DNA of 64,000 bases from the NCBI GenBank assembly GCA_002708825.1, contig PAPF01000023.1, positions 142,933 through 206,932 on the forward strand, given 5' to 3'. The position numbers and the translations under genes were made by a program. Under the pieces are notes generated by a model. The model saw only the letters and a list, made by a program, of their open reading frames with translations. It was not told the origin of the DNA and did not search any database. Of the stretch, positions 63,610-64,000 are shown one piece after another; within the stretch, counting starts at the first letter, position 1, and every line of letters starts with the position of its first letter. Source of the stretch: Phyllobacteriaceae bacterium (GTDB lineage: Bacteria; Pseudomonadota; Alphaproteobacteria; Rhizobiales; Rhizobiaceae).

Positions 63610-64000
63610 TCGACGCGTTGCCCGGCAAGGCTCTCGATGATCGGGCAATCCGGCCGGTCATCGCCATGGCAATGCTTCACCAGCACGGAAAGCGTTTCGC
63701 GCAGCGATTTCAGCTCCTCCATCTTGCGCTCGATCTCGCTGATCTTCTGCCGTGCCAGCGCCTTCACATCCGCGCTCGCGCGGTGCTTGTCCTCGTAGAG
63801 CGAAAGCAGCGTGCGGCATTCCTCGATGGTGAAGCCGAGGCTGCGGGACCGCTGGATGAAGCGCAGCCGGTGAACGTCGGCCTCCGAATAGTCACGGTAG
63901 CCGTTCTCCGCGCGATCCGGCTTGATGAGCGCGATGTCCTCGTAATAGCGGATGGTCTTGGGCGGAAGGTTGGCGTGTTGCGCCGCCTGGCCGATATTCA
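63606..64000 (-). CDS. cueR: Copper-responsive MerR-family regulator CueR (first base beyond window edge)
   Basis: 131 residues; only the first base of the start codon is cut off. The N-terminal helix-turn-helix is NIGQAAQHANLPPKTIRYYE with wing RAENGYRDYSEADVHRLRFI. A long dimerisation helix follows (about 75-108), and the C-terminal metal loop has two cysteines, C111 and C119, separated by seven residues (HCHGDDRPDCPIIE), with S76 at the end of the preceding helix. This C-x7-C loop with serine is the Cu(I)/Ag(I)-sensing pattern of CueR. Target operators are at 62423 and 62494. Confidence 0.92.
   Translation of the reverse strand, partial: NIGQAAQHANLPPKTIRYYEDIALIKPDRAENGYRDYSEADVHRLRFIQRSRSLGFTIEECRTLLSLYEDKHRASADVKALARQKISEIERKMEELKSLRETLSVLVKHCHGDDRPDCPIIESLAGQRVE

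Overview
The window is GC-rich, densely coding DNA with no rRNA, tRNA, CRISPR or transposon visible. Gene content points to an alphaproteobacterium, most likely of the order Hyphomicrobiales (Rhizobiales). The markers are a RibB protein with a decayed GTP-cyclohydrolase half (RibBX type), Pho boxes with 11-bp periodicity, FNR/FixK-type boxes, BMP-type nucleoside transporters and two NMT1-motif (xanthine/urate) riboswitch candidates. This assignment is inference from family distribution, not from a marker gene.

Layout: (1) 1-1540, the end of a Mn/Fe (SitCD-type) ABC transporter. (2) 1563-8708, a minus-strand pyrimidine/nucleoside salvage unit: BMP binding protein, ATPase, two permeases, cytosine deaminase, then RibBX, behind a RutR-like operator. 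(3) 8933-10251, a glycine-zipper lipoprotein and an AbrB-type membrane protein. (4) 10438-17722, a cobalamin operon: promoter, B12 riboswitch, BtuB receptor, BtuF-BtuC-BtuD and its own ExbB-ExbD-ExbD-TonB energiser. (5) 17766-24081, the phosphate regulon pstSCAB-phoU-phoB (minus strand) behind a triple Pho-box repeat, with no phoR. (6) 24533-29029, a soluble five-PAS hybrid histidine kinase and a small hydrolase.

(7) 29220-51160 is the most interesting part: a purine/ureide nitrogen-scavenging island of about 22 kb. It holds allophanate hydrolase (plus strand). A tight ten-gene minus-strand operon interleaves a second BMP transporter with formamidase, two isochorismatase-type (biuret/triuret-like) hydrolases, a 5-formyl-THF cyclo-ligase-like protein, an HpxZ/AtzH-like protein and a GntR regulator. 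A second minus-strand operon carries a guanine deaminase-like enzyme, a flavin reductase-like enzyme, 8-oxoguanine deaminase and a 2-oxoglutarate/Fe(II) oxygenase. A plus-strand operon carries an NMT1/SsuA-type ABC transporter and a second deaminase, followed by a second oxygenase. A third oxygenase and an alpha/beta hydrolase close the island. The two riboswitch candidates sit in front of the NMT1-type transporter and in front of the second oxygenase, so purine catabolites probably control both. No xanthine dehydrogenase, uricase or allantoinase is present in the window.

(8) 51234-55651, an RND efflux pump and its adaptor. (9) 55928-58828, a SulP permease, a tandem universal stress protein and an exported protein of unknown function behind an FNR/FixK box. 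(10) 58856-61417, a LuxR-type regulator divergent from a flavin monooxygenase and its DUF2783 partner. (11) 61506-64000, a copper-response module: DUF305 protein, two divergent CueR-type operators, an unknown membrane protein, a 36-residue Met-rich peptide, a cytochrome c and CueR itself, cut at its start codon by the window edge.
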